From assembly GCA_016793095.1 (NCBI GenBank), contig JAEUJQ010000045.1:1-64000 (forward strand): DNA of 64,000 bases, read 5' to 3'. Position numbers and translations under genes: made by a program. This stretch comes from Myxococcaceae bacterium (GTDB lineage: Bacteria > Myxococcota > Myxococcia > Myxococcales > Myxococcaceae). This document shows, in pieces, positions 37,169 through 45,591 of this stretch. How positions within the stretch are numbered: the first letter of the stretch is position 1; every line of letters begins with the position of its first letter. The notes beneath the pieces were generated by a model. The model worked only from the letters and a program-made list of their open reading frames with translations. It had not been told where the DNA came from and ran no database searches.

Positions 37169-38205
37169 GCAACGCGCAGGAGCTCGCAGACGGCGTGCTC
37201 GCAGGCGACGTGCGCAAGGCCTCGAGGCTCATGCGGCTCATCGACGATCAGCAGCCCGTCGCGACCGAGGCGCTCAAGCTGCTCTTTCCGAAGACGGGAA
37301 GGGCGTGGGTGATCGGGATCACCGGCTCACCGGGGGCGGGGAAGTCGACCTTGACCGATCGGCTGATCACTGCGTTCCGGGCCCGGGGGAAGACCGTCGG
37401 GGTCATCGCCGTGGACCCGACGAGCCCGTTCACCGGCGGCGCGATCCTGGGCGACCGCATTCGCATGCAGGGCCATGCGACCGACGGCGGCGTCTTCATC
37501 CGCTCGCTCGCCACGCGGGGCAACCTGGGCGGCCTGTCGCGCGCCACCGGCGATTGCCTCCGGGTGATGGACGCGATGGGTCGAGACGTGATCCTCGTGG
37601 AGACCGTGGGCGTCGGTCAGGACGAGATCGACATCGCCCAGCTCGCGCACACGACGCTGGTGGTGCTGGTGCCGGGCATGGGCGACGACATTCAAGCGAT
37701 CAAGGCCGGCATTCTCGAGGTGGCAGACGTCTTCGTGGTGAACAAGGCCGATCTCGACGGCGCCGATCGCATGGTGCGCGAGCTGCGGGCGAACCTCGAG
37801 CTCCGCCACGCGATCAAGGCGCCGCCGCTCGATCACGACGCGCACCACCGCATGGTCCGCGCGAAGGCAGAAGGGAAGCCGGTGGAGCCCGCGCCGGCCG
37901 GGCCGCCCGAGTGGGAGCCGCCGATTCAGAAGGTGATCGCCGCGAAGGGCAATGGGATGGACGAGCTGATGGCGGCCATCGACCGGCACCAGCAGTTCCT
38001 GATCGACACCGGTGAGAAGGCGAAGCGCGAGCAGACGCGCGCGATGACCCAGTTCCTCACGCTGTTGCGCGACCGGTTGCTGCGCGCAGGCCTCGACCGC
38101 CTGGAGCGAGAGCGGGGAAAGCTCACCGACGTGGCTGCCCGCATCGCCGAGCGACAGGCTGACCCGTACGTGCTGGCAGACGAGCTGGCGCGGACGATGA
38201 GCTGA
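37165..38205 (+). CDS. meaB: Methylmalonyl-CoA mutase-associated GTPase MeaB
   Basis: 346 aa. G3E GTPase that guards and reloads adenosylcobalamin in methylmalonyl-CoA mutase. Walker A GSPGAGKST near residue 54, VDPTSPFTGGAILGDRIRM near 88, ETVGVGQDEIDI, and NKADLDGADR for guanine specificity, followed by the usual dimerisation tail. GTG start overlaps the previous stop (GTGA). Its 3' 140 nt plus 29 nt beyond the stop are duplicated just downstream. The mutase itself is not in the window. Confidence 0.95.
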   Translation: MSNAQELADGVLAGDVRKASRLMRLIDDQQPVATEALKLLFPKTGRAWVIGITGSPGAGKSTLTDRLITAFRARGKTVGVIAVDPTSPFTGGAILGDRIRMQGHATDGGVFIRSLATRGNLGGLSRATGDCLRVMDAMGRDVILVETVGVGQDEIDIAQLAHTTLVVLVPGMGDDIQAIKAGILEVADVFVVNKADLDGADRMVRELRANLELRHAIKAPPLDHDAHHRMVRAKAEGKPVEPAPAGPPEWEPPIQKVIAAKGNGMDELMAAIDRHQQFLIDTGEKAKREQTRAMTQFLTLLRDRLLRAGLDRLERERGKLTDVAARIAERQADPYVLADELARTMS

Positions 38206-38234
38206 GGGGTCGCGCACGAGCGGCTGCTGCGTGC
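38066..38234 (+). repeat. Source copy of the meaB 3'-end duplication
   Basis: 169 bp covering the last 140 nt of meaB, its stop and 29 nt beyond. The same sequence, lacking 5 nt, recurs at 38278-38441. The spacer between the copies is 43 bp. Confidence 0.95.
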
Positions 38235-38277
38235 CGCTTGACCGTCGCCGAGCTTCAATCTCAGGCGCACGCAAGAC

Positions 38278-38441
38278 TGCGCGACCGGTTGCTGCAGGCC
38301 TCGACCGCCTGAGCGAGAGCGGGGAAAGCTCACCGACGTGGCTGCCCGCATCGCCGAGCGACAGGCTGACCCGTACGTGCTGGCAGACGAGCTGGCGCGG
38401 ACGATGAGCTGAGGGGTCGCGCACGAGCGGCTGCTGCGTGC
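38278..38441 (+). pseudogene. Duplicated, frameshifted 3' fragment of meaB
   Basis: 164 bp almost identical to 38066-38234; differences are a 4-nt deletion (CTGCGCGCAGG to CTGCAGG) and a 1-nt deletion (CCTGGAGC to CCTGAGC). No start or upstream half, so not a gene. A 17-bp third echo, GCTGCCCGCATCGCCGA, follows at 38442-38458. The copy ends 75 bp before the dif-like site. Confidence 0.95.
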
Positions 38442-38515
38442 GCTGCCCGCATCGCCGAAAGGCTCGAGTCAGCACGACGATCACCGCGCACAGCAGCCGG
38501 AAGACGCTCCCGCAT

Positions 38516-38543
38516 AGTTTACATAACGCTCATTATACGAATC
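38516..38543 (-). other. dif: Candidate chromosomal dif site (XerC/XerD recombination site)
   Basis: Read on the minus strand: XerC-type arm GATTCGTATAA, 6-bp centre TGAGCG, XerD-type arm TTATGTAAACT. The XerD arm equals that of B. subtilis dif as I remember it and differs from E. coli dif by two bases; the XerC arm shares the CG-ATAA core. The 28-bp site is an AT-rich island in GC-rich DNA, sits between convergent genes (meaB plus, PilZ minus), and marks a change in gene-strand preference across the window. Confidence 0.82.
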
Positions 38544-38600
38544 GACGACATGGGGCATGGCTGGCGGTTGATGCTTCAGGGCGCGCCGCCCGGCGGTTGG

Positions 38601-39065
38601 TCAGCTCAGGTAGCGCGTCAGCACGGAGTCGAAGATCGCGTTCTCGAGGCGCTCGGCATCGGCGGTGGGCATCGAGGCGATGCTGAACGACACCTTCGAG
38701 TTCCCCGTTTGTCTGATGGCCGCGACGACCTTCGCCGAGCCCGTCACCGGCTCGCCACCACCGATGCGAATCGAGAACCTCACTTCATCACCGACGCTGA
38801 GGTTGGTGGGCACGAGCGCGCTGAAGCCGCCGCCCGACACGTCGCGCGTGAGGCACTTGTAGGCGCCGTTGAGCTCCACCTGCCAGGCCTGCGCGATGCG
38901 GAACGTCCTGCGCGGTGACTGGCCCTCTCCAACGACGAGCCCTTGCGCCTGCACCAGCGAACGCGCGAGCTCCTCCTTCATCGCCCGGTGGCGGTCGTTC
39001 GAGCCGCTCTTCTTCGCGGCTTCGTGAACGGCCTTGAAGGTCTGCATCCATTCAGTGGCATCCAT
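38601..39065 (-). CDS. PilZ domain protein (c-di-GMP effector)
   Basis: 154 aa. Both c-di-GMP-binding motifs are present: RxxxR at residues 52-56 (RRTFR) and DxSxxG at 75-80 (DVSGGG), followed by the PilZ barrel strands VGDEVRFSIRIGG and GSAKVVAAIRQ. The N-terminal 45 residues are helical. ATG at 39065 has GGAGAG upstream. It is the last gene of the minus-strand nadD operon, 37 bp after nadD. A role in motility or surface control is inferred only from the domain. Confidence 0.92.
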   Translation of the reverse strand: MDATEWMQTFKAVHEAAKKSGSNDRHRAMKEELARSLVQAQGLVVGEGQSPRRTFRIAQAWQVELNGAYKCLTRDVSGGGFSALVPTNLSVGDEVRFSIRIGGGEPVTGSAKVVAAIRQTGNSKVSFSIASMPTADAERLENAIFDSVLTRYLS

Positions 39066-39102
39066 GGACTCTCCATGTCGTCCAATCAGCCGCGCCGCCA
39101 GC

Positions 39103-39660
39103 CTATCGCAGGCCGAGCAACTGCCTCGAAGCCAGGTGATCGAGCACCCGCCGCGGCACCAGGTGTTCGGGGCGGCGCCCCTCGGCCAGGAGCTGCCGGA
39201 TCTCCGTGGACGACACCTCGGCCATCGGCGGCCCGACGGCCTGCGGCGACGGGTAGCCGGCCCGGTGCAGCACCAGGACGTCGACCAGCTCCTGAATGCG
39301 GTCCCACGCCCGCCACTTGGGCAGATCGTTCAGGATGTCGCTGCCGATCACGAACTCGAACCGGGTGTCCGGGTGCCTGGGCAGGAGCCACTCGAGCAGC
39401 TCGATCGTCCGCCCCTCACCACCGACCTCAGCCTCGGCCCGGCTCACCCTGAACCAGTCCCCGCAATCCGCGCCCATCAGCTCGCACATGGCGACCCGAT
39501 CGTCGAACGACGCCAGGTCCTTCCCAAAGGGGTGGTTGAAGGACGGCACCAGCCAGACCTCATCCACCGGGCGTGTCGCCCGCACATACAGCGCGGCCAT
39601 CAGGTGCCCCACGTGCGGCGGGTTGAAGGAGCCGCCCAGGAGGGCCACGCGTCGACTCAT
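39103..39660 (-). CDS. nadD: Nicotinate-nucleotide adenylyltransferase
   Basis: 185 aa; makes nicotinate adenine dinucleotide from NaMN and ATP. GGSFNPPHVGH holds the HxGH-type nucleotidyl-transfer motif, and SSTEIR near the C-terminus is the family's second ATP motif. ATG at 39660 shares one base with the preceding gene's TGA (TGATG), implying coupled translation; a GTG one codon upstream is in frame. Confidence 0.95.
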   Translation of the reverse strand: MSRRVALLGGSFNPPHVGHLMAALYVRATRPVDEVWLVPSFNHPFGKDLASFDDRVAMCELMGADCGDWFRVSRAEAEVGGEGRTIELLEWLLPRHPDTRFEFVIGSDILNDLPKWRAWDRIQELVDVLVLHRAGYPSPQAVGPPMAEVSSTEIRQLLAEGRRPEHLVPRRVLDHLASRQLLGLR

Positions 39661-40340
39661 CACTTCACCGAGACCTTCGTCTTCGCGCCCGTGACGATCG
39701 GCTGCTTGTCGATCAGCACCTTTCCGTCCGCGAGGGACCAGGCCGAGAACACGAGCTGCTTGTCGAGCTGCTCGAGCAGCCCCACCGTCGATCTGGGCCC
39801 GCCCTTCGCGCGACCCGGCGTGATGAACGCACGCGGGCCGATCTGCACGACCTTCGGCTCAGGCTCCTTGCCGTGAACGAGGACCGCGGCGTTGAGCATG
39901 TCTTCCTTGTCGAGGTCGTTCTTGTCGTACACCACACAGCAGATCACGTCGCCGACGATGTCGACGGCTTTTCGCGGCACCGCGGGGTCCTGGTACTGCA
40001 GGCTGCCCTTCTCGGGCGTTCGCAGCACCCGGTCCTTCGTGCGCATGAGCTCTTCGGTGGCGCGCGCGAGCTCCCACGCAGTGCCGAACGCCGCGGGCCG
40101 GTCGAGCTGGTCGAGCCCGATCAGGAAGCGCTGCACGTCGACCAGGAAGTCCCCATTCGAGTAGTCCGCCTGGGCGCGCATCTCGTCGCGCTTGGCCTTC
40201 AGCCAGTCGTCCAGGTCTTCGTAGCGGCCTCCGACGAAGAGGAAGCGCCGGGCCCCGCGATCGGCCAGGAACCGCAGCGAGGCCTCGAAGAGCTCGAGGT
40301 CTCCCGCGGTGTCGCCAAAGATGCCGATCGCATTCGCCAT
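39660..40340 (-). CDS. Degenerate calcineurin-like phosphoesterase-type protein
   Basis: 226 aa. The start IGIFGDTAGDLELFEASLRF and FVGGRYEDLDD resemble the first metal motifs of metallophosphoesterases (GDxHG and GDxxD), but most metal ligands are missing: GDTAG lacks His, GGRYED lacks the first Asp, and no GNHD/E is seen. A VHGKEPEP and ITPGRAKGG tail may mark the last motifs. I infer a non-catalytic relative. Translationally coupled to nadD; starts 3 bp after the NamZ-like stop. Confidence 0.65.
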   Translation of the reverse strand: MANAIGIFGDTAGDLELFEASLRFLADRGARRFLFVGGRYEDLDDWLKAKRDEMRAQADYSNGDFLVDVQRFLIGLDQLDRPAAFGTAWELARATEELMRTKDRVLRTPEKGSLQYQDPAVPRKAVDIVGDVICCVVYDKNDLDKEDMLNAAVLVHGKEPEPKVVQIGPRAFITPGRAKGGPRSTVGLLEQLDKQLVFSAWSLADGKVLIDKQPIVTGAKTKVSVK

Positions 40341-40343
40341 GGG

Positions 40344-41522
40344 TCAGTACAGCAGGTGCTCCTGTCGAAGGCCCAGGAAGGGGGTGAGCTCGGCCGGGAA
40401 ACTGCCGACGATCTTCCCCAGCGGCCAGCCGGCTTCAATCCCCCTGCGAACGCGCCCGGTGCCGCAGAGCAGATCGAACGCGGGGATGTCGTCCACGAAC
40501 TCGTAGGCGTCCGCGCGCCAGGCGAAGTGGTCGCCCCCGAGGCGGTGACACGTCTGGAACACGGCGATCCCCGTGACGAAGGGATCGAACGCGCGGCGAT
40601 CGGTGACGTGCAGGAACGCCCCCTGACACGAGGCGCCCTGGAACTTGTCGAAGGTCGGCGTGAAGGAGCAGGCGCGGAACCGGACCCCCGGCAGCGAGAG
40701 CGCGTTGAGGGCAGTGGCGACCTCGTGCCCATCCAACCAGGGGGCGCCGAACTGCTCGAAGGGCCGACAGGTTCCCCTGCCCTCGCTGACGTTCGTCCCC
40801 TCCCCCAGGCACATGCCCGGGTAGACGAGCGCGGTGGCTGGCGTGGGCATGTTGGGCGAGGGCGGAATGAAGTCCCGCCCGGTGTCCACCCAGCTCATCG
40901 AGCGGCGCAGGCCCGTGCAGGGCACCACCTCGAGATCGCAGCCGAAGCGCTCCCGCTCGTTCAAGAGCCTCGCGATCTCGCCGGCCGTCATCCCGTGCCG
41001 GGTCGGCAGCTCGTACAGGCCCACGAAGGACCGGAAGCGCTTGCCGACGAGGTTGCCCTGCACCACATCGAGGCCGATGGGGTTCGGGCGATCGAGCACG
41101 AAGAACTTGAGCCGCGCCTTCGCGGCGGCCTTCATCGCGAGGGCCATCGTGTAGATGTACGTGTAGTAGCGCGCCCCGACGTCCTGGATGTCGAAGACGA
41201 GCGCGTCGAGGCCCTCGAGCCACTCCTGCTTCGGCGAGAGTGATTCGAAGGTGCTGCCGTAGAGCGAGTGCACGGGCACGCCGGTGCGGCGATCGACGGC
41301 CACGTCGCCGACCGCCACCATGTACTGCGCCTCGCCGCGGATCCCGTGCTCCGGCCCGAACAGCGCGCCCAGGGTGACGCCGTCGGCCTCGTGGAGCAGA
41401 TCGACCAGGTGACGCAAGCGCGCGTCGACGCTCGTGGGGTTGACGATCGCGCCCACCTTGAGGCCCTGGAGCGGCCGGAAGTGCTGCTTCACCCAGGCGT
41501 CGATGCCGAAGCGGACGGCCAC
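40344..41522 (-). CDS. namZ: DUF1343 / NamZ-like exo-beta-N-acetylmuramidase (GH171)
   Basis: 392 aa. Family signatures: VGAIVNPTSVD, LFGPEHGIRGEAQ (with the conserved Glu-His), VFDIQDVGARYYTYIYTM, DRPNPIG, PTRHGMTAGEIA and the YPGMCLGEGTNVSEGRGT block. Characterised members release MurNAc from peptidoglycan fragments. Most secreted relatives carry a signal peptide; this one has none, suggesting cytoplasmic recycling of imported muropeptides. GTG start 1 bp after the TPR gene's stop, with GGGGAAG upstream. Confidence 0.88.
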   Translation of the reverse strand: MAVRFGIDAWVKQHFRPLQGLKVGAIVNPTSVDARLRHLVDLLHEADGVTLGALFGPEHGIRGEAQYMVAVGDVAVDRRTGVPVHSLYGSTFESLSPKQEWLEGLDALVFDIQDVGARYYTYIYTMALAMKAAAKARLKFFVLDRPNPIGLDVVQGNLVGKRFRSFVGLYELPTRHGMTAGEIARLLNERERFGCDLEVVPCTGLRRSMSWVDTGRDFIPPSPNMPTPATALVYPGMCLGEGTNVSEGRGTCRPFEQFGAPWLDGHEVATALNALSLPGVRFRACSFTPTFDKFQGASCQGAFLHVTDRRAFDPFVTGIAVFQTCHRLGGDHFAWRADAYEFVDDIPAFDLLCGTGRVRRGIEAGWPLGKIVGSFPAELTPFLGLRQEHLLY

Positions 41523-41523
41523 G

Positions 41524-42963
41524 TCACTTCCCCTTCTTCACGGGCCCCAGCTCGAACTCGAAGACGGGCTCGCGGCGCTTCTTCTCGAACTCGGCGTCGC
41601 GGAGGGCGAAGACGGCGTGCCCGGCGAGCAGCGGGTCGCCCAGCGTGTCCTCGACGACCTCGGAGCTCTCCACCACGCCCTCGGCCGTCACCTTCACGCG
41701 CACCTTCAGCAGGCCCTTGAGCTGAGGCGAGGCGCGCTTGCGGGTCGTGTAGAACTCCTCGAGCGTCTTCGCGACCATGCCGTAGATGCGATCGACGCTG
41801 CCCTTCGCGGGCTTCGCTGGCAGCTTGAAGGACTCCTCGAGCTTCTTCGCCTCGGCGTCGCAGTCGGGGGCCTTCGGCGTCGTCTTGCCGCGGCCGTTGC
41901 GGAAGCGCTCGAGTGCGACGATGGGCTGCTTCTTCGCGAGGGCGAGCTGGCCGAGCCGGTGCCACGTGTCGGCGGCGTCGCGGTCGCGCTCGAGCGCCTC
42001 GAAGAGCGAGTTCTCGGCCCCGTCGAGATCCTGGCGGGCCTCCTTCAGCTCGGCGATGCGAATCAGCGGAGGGACGGCCTGCTTGTCGATCTTCGCGATC
42101 AGGGCTGCGGCGCGCTCCTCGCCTTCGAGGTCCTTCTTGCCGCGGTAGAGCTCGAAGAGGCGCGTGGCCACCTCCAGCTCCGGGTTGCCAAGCTTGAGCA
42201 GGCGCTCGTACTCGACGAGGGCGCCCGCGCGATCGCCCGAGTCCCACTTGAAGCTGGCCACCATCCGCCGGGCCTCCCGGTCCTTCGGCTGAAGGTCGGC
42301 GAGCATGCTGAGGTGCTCGGCGAGCGCGGGGGTCTTCTCGGCCTGCTCGAGCTTCACCAGCTCGCGGAGGGCGCCGGGCTGGTCGGGCCACTGGGTGATG
42401 GCCTTCGTGAGCTCGGTGCGCGCCTCGGCGGCCTTCCCCTGCTTCGCGTAGACGAGGCCGAGCCCGGCGTGGGCCTCGGCGTCATCGGCGAGGGCGAGCG
42501 CCTGCTGGTACTTCGCGGCCGCCTCGTCGAGCTCGTCCTTCACGCGGGCCAGGTCACCGAGGGCGACGAGGGCCGGGTAGAACTTCGGGTCCTTCTTGAG
42601 CGCGAGCTCGAGCGAGGTCTTCGCGGGGTCGCGCATCTTCCAGCCGACGTAGATGCGGCCCATGCCGTAGTGCACCCAGGTGAGGTCCGGGAACATCTGC
42701 GAGATGTTCTTCAGCTGGTTCCACGCGTCGTCGGTGGGCATCGAGCACCACGCGATGTACACGCGCACCATCGGGTCGCCGGGCCGGCTCTTCGCCAGCG
42801 TCTGCAGCTCGATGCGGGCTTCGTCCACCTTGCCCCGCCAGGCGGCGCTCTCGATGCGGCGCAGCTCCTTGAGGACGTCGGCGATCGGCGCGTCCTGCGT
42901 GGGTGGCTCGGCGAGCGCCGAGGCCCCGGCGAGGACGACCCCGGCAAGAAGTCGAAGGTTCAT
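41524..42963 (-). CDS. Periplasmic TPR protein with TonB-like C-terminal domain
   Basis: 479 aa. Signal peptide (LAGASALAE), about nine TPR-type repeats (residues 30-340), then a C-terminal domain (about 385-475) with LKVRVKVTAEGVVESSEVV and HAVFALRDAEF, the pattern of the TonB/AgmX-type C-terminal fold. Four conserved features of a trans-envelope adaptor, but no enzyme motif. First gene of the five-gene minus operon ending in PilZ; divergent from the permease gene. Confidence 0.82.
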   Translation of the reverse strand: MNLRLLAGVVLAGASALAEPPTQDAPIADVLKELRRIESAAWRGKVDEARIELQTLAKSRPGDPMVRVYIAWCSMPTDDAWNQLKNISQMFPDLTWVHYGMGRIYVGWKMRDPAKTSLELALKKDPKFYPALVALGDLARVKDELDEAAAKYQQALALADDAEAHAGLGLVYAKQGKAAEARTELTKAITQWPDQPGALRELVKLEQAEKTPALAEHLSMLADLQPKDREARRMVASFKWDSGDRAGALVEYERLLKLGNPELEVATRLFELYRGKKDLEGEERAAALIAKIDKQAVPPLIRIAELKEARQDLDGAENSLFEALERDRDAADTWHRLGQLALAKKQPIVALERFRNGRGKTTPKAPDCDAEAKKLEESFKLPAKPAKGSVDRIYGMVAKTLEEFYTTRKRASPQLKGLLKVRVKVTAEGVVESSEVVEDTLGDPLLAGHAVFALRDAEFEKKRREPVFEFELGPVKKGK

Positions 42964-43068
42964 GCAGGCTGTCTAGCGCATCATTTGCGGCAGTCGATCA
43001 CCGTCGCAGCGTGATCCACCTGCATCCACGGGTGAGCAGGCGGCCCGACGGATGCACAGCACCGGCAC

Positions 43069-44463
43069 GTGGAGCGACTGACCGCCACGCTGCAGTCCGG
43101 TGCCACGAGCCTCACGGCGTACCTCGCGGCGCACGTGCTGCTCTGCCTCATCCCGGCCTTCTTCATTGCGGGCGCGCTCTCGACCCTCGTCCCCAGAGAA
43201 GGGATCACCCGTTGGCTCGGCGCGGGGGCCCCACGGTGGATCGCCTACCCGGTCGCCGCGCTCGGCGGCAGCTTGATCGCGGTCTGCAGCTGCACCGTCC
43301 TGCCGCTGTTCGCCTCGATCCAGAAGAAAGGCGCGGGGCTGGGACCGGCGATCACGTTCCTCTTCTTCGCGCCAGCGGGGAACATCCTCGCGTTGTCGTA
43401 CACGGGCGCAGCGCTGGGCGGCGACTTCGCGCTCGCACGGGTCGCGCTCTCGATCGTCTTCGGGGTGGGCATCGGGCTGGCGATGGCGTCGCTGTTCCCC
43501 GACGGCCACGGTGGCGCGTCAGCGGCGATGCCGGTCGCTCCGTCGCCGGTGCGGCCAGCCGCGGCAGCGCTCCTCGTCTCTCTCGTCGGTGTGCTGCTCG
43601 CCGGCACGTTGAAGCTCGCCGTACTCGACGTCCCGGTCCTCTCCGCAGCGGCTGCGGCGCCAGCGTTGGCAACCCTCACGGATCTGCTGCGCTCGCTCTT
43701 CCCGTTCGATGCGAGCCGGGGCGAGGAGGGCCTGACGGTGCACGGCCTCGTGCTCGTCCTGCTGCTCGGAGTGTGGAGCGTCGTGGCGTGGCGCGGGCTC
43801 ACGCACGTCGATGACTCGCTCACCCGCTGGAGCGTGGCCGCGCTCGGTCTGACGGGGCTGATGCTGCTGGTTGCGGCGACGAAGGTCCGGGTCGAGGGCG
43901 CGAGCCTCGAGGTCTCGTTGACGGTGCGCACGCTGGTGATCGCCGCGCTGCTCGGCGTCGTCACTGGTGTCGGGCGCCGACTGGATCCGTTCGACGCGCG
44001 CCAGTGGCTCTGGGAAACCTGGCGCTTCGTTCGCCAGATCATGCCGCTGCTGTTGATCGGGGTGTTCGTCGTTGGCCTGGTCCGCGTGTGGATCAGACCG
44101 GAGTGGGTGAAGGCGATCGCGGGGCAGAACACGGTGCTCGCCAACCTCGCCGGCGTGAGCTTCGGCATCGTCATGTACTTCCCGACGCTGGTCGAGGTGC
44201 CGGTCGCGAAGATGTTCCTGGGCCTCGGGATGCACCCCGGCCCGCTGCTGGCCTACCTCATGGCTGACCCTGAGCTGAGCCTCCAGAGCGTGCTCGTCAT
44301 CTCGAAGCTGCTGGGCGCACGACGCACGGCGGGGTGGATCGCCCTCGTCGCGGTTTTCAGCCTGGGCGCAGGGCTGCTGTGGGGGCTCGGGCCGACGGGG
44401 TCGCGGCCTGGTGGCTGGTGGGCGGTGCGTTCGGCTGGCTGGCGGCCACCGTCGGGGGCGTGA
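43069..44463 (+). CDS. ArsP/SO_0444-type permease
   Basis: 464 aa; 8-10 transmembrane segments in two halves. CSCTVLPLF near residue 74 carries the CxC motif of the DUF318/ArsP and SO_0444 families, with FLFFAPAGNILAL after it; the second half has FPTLVEVPVAKMFLGLG and a matching loop. Relatives export organoarsenicals or Cu/Zn. GTG start. The last 26 residues look non-membrane and Arg/Pro-rich; an overlapping frame gives a better tail ending at 44510 (see findings), so a frameshift near 44390-44400 is possible. Confidence 0.85.
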   Translation: MERLTATLQSGATSLTAYLAAHVLLCLIPAFFIAGALSTLVPREGITRWLGAGAPRWIAYPVAALGGSLIAVCSCTVLPLFASIQKKGAGLGPAITFLFFAPAGNILALSYTGAALGGDFALARVALSIVFGVGIGLAMASLFPDGHGGASAAMPVAPSPVRPAAAALLVSLVGVLLAGTLKLAVLDVPVLSAAAAAPALATLTDLLRSLFPFDASRGEEGLTVHGLVLVLLLGVWSVVAWRGLTHVDDSLTRWSVAALGLTGLMLLVAATKVRVEGASLEVSLTVRTLVIAALLGVVTGVGRRLDPFDARQWLWETWRFVRQIMPLLLIGVFVVGLVRVWIRPEWVKAIAGQNTVLANLAGVSFGIVMYFPTLVEVPVAKMFLGLGMHPGPLLAYLMADPELSLQSVLVISKLLGARRTAGWIALVAVFSLGAGLLWGLGPTGSRPGGWWAVRSAGWRPPSGA

Positions 44464-44522
44464 AGCTGGTGTCATGGGCCCTGAGGAGACCGGCGAAGGC
44501 GCCGGCGTGAAAGGAGCGCGCG

Positions 44523-44753
44523 ATGGACATCAAGATCCTGGGCAAGGGCTGCGCGAAGTGCCTCAAACTCGAAGAGATGACGAAACAGGCGCTCGCGAAG
44601 CTGGGACGCCAGGCCGACGTGACGCATGTGTCCGATCTCGACGCGATCACCCAGTACGACGTGATGAGCACGCCAGCATTGGTGATCGACGGCGTGGTGA
44701 AGGTGCAGGGGCACCTGCCGCGTCGGGAAGACCTGGAAGCGTGGTTGAGCTGA
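44523..44753 (+). CDS. Small thioredoxin-like redox protein
   Basis: 76 aa. Complete glutaredoxin/thioredoxin-like fold of the minimal type: MDIKILGKGCAKCLKLEEM with the CxxC pair at Cys10-Cys13, and the cis-Pro segment VMSTPALVIDG. Such proteins are commonly encoded next to ArsP-type permeases and may feed metal or reduce the permease CxC. AAAGGAG lies 8 bp before the ATG. Confidence 0.93.
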   Translation: MDIKILGKGCAKCLKLEEMTKQALAKLGRQADVTHVSDLDAITQYDVMSTPALVIDGVVKVQGHLPRREDLEAWLS

Positions 44754-44910
44754 CGTCGGTCTTCAGAGCTCGAGTGGGCGGCACCGGAAGTGCGCCTCCC
44801 GCACGAAGTTCCAGCGCTTCGCCGAGGGACGCGCGTTCATGGGGACGAGGACGGAGGGAGCGGTATGAACGCCAGGTCGTTGCGGCAACTGGCTTCGGTA
44901 CGCCGTGCGG

Positions 44911-45591
44911 TCAGCGCGCTGACGGTTTGAGGCTGCGCAGCTCACGACGAGGAGGCGAGAGCCGCTTCTCCAACTGGCGGGCCTCCTCGTGGCGGCCCTC
45001 GCGATGCAGCAGCTCGGCGAGCTTGCGGAGCGCGACCGGTCGAAGAGCGTCAAGGCGCAGGAGCGCTCGCAGCTCAGCCTCGGCGGCCTTCCGTTGGCCT
45101 GACTCGGCGAGGGCCTGGGCGAGCTGCAGCCTCGCGCCAGACGCCTGAGGCGCGGACTCGAGGTACCGACTCCACTCGCGCGCCGCCTCCTTCCACCGCG
45201 CCTGCGCCGAGAGCAGCCCCGCGAGCCTCAGGCGCGCATCCGGGAAGTCGTGACGCAGCGCGAGGGCCACCTCGAGCGCCCGGGTGGCCTCTTCGCGCCG
45301 TCCGGCCTCGTCCTGGGTCAGGGCCCACAGGTAGTGCGCGCGCGGGTTCTCGGGCGTCAAGGAGCGCGCGATGTCGCTGTGCCACCCTGCCCGCTCGAGC
45401 CCCACGCCCAGCTTGAGCCCCAGGCGCGCCGCCTCGAGGCGGCAGAGATCCCAGGTGGGATCGGCGGCCACGAGGGCTTCGACCTGAGCCAGCGCCTGGG
45501 CGTCGTTCCCCTGCTGCTCGAGCGCGAGCGCCGAGTCCAGCTTCGCCTGGTGGGGCGCGGCGAAGAGCACGAGCGCGACGAGGACAGTCAC
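44911..45591 (-). CDS. Short TPR protein
   Basis: 226 aa. A hydrophobic start (VTVLVALVLFAAP, from GTG 45591) acts as a brief signal or anchor, followed by about five TPR-type repeats (QAKLDSALALEQQGNDAQAL; HYLWALTQDEAGRREEATRA). Basic C-terminal tail (RRELRSLKPSAR). No enzyme motif. Stands alone between the thioredoxin-like gene (convergent) and mutS2 (divergent). Confidence 0.78.
   Translation of the reverse strand: MTVLVALVLFAAPHQAKLDSALALEQQGNDAQALAQVEALVAADPTWDLCRLEAARLGLKLGVGLERAGWHSDIARSLTPENPRAHYLWALTQDEAGRREEATRALEVALALRHDFPDARLRLAGLLSAQARWKEAAREWSRYLESAPQASGARLQLAQALAESGQRKAAEAELRALLRLDALRPVALRKLAELLHREGRHEEARQLEKRLSPPRRELRSLKPSAR

Noticed and set aside
38206-38600. A new gene in the gap between meaB and the PilZ gene
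   Set aside because: The apparent coding signal is the decayed meaB duplication; both deletions break the frame and there is no start.
44763-44910. Minus-strand segment reading NFVREAHFRCRPLEL, resembling the tail of a formylglycine-generating-type protein
   Set aside because: Too short, no upstream half and no start; could be chance or a remnant, but not supportable as a gene.
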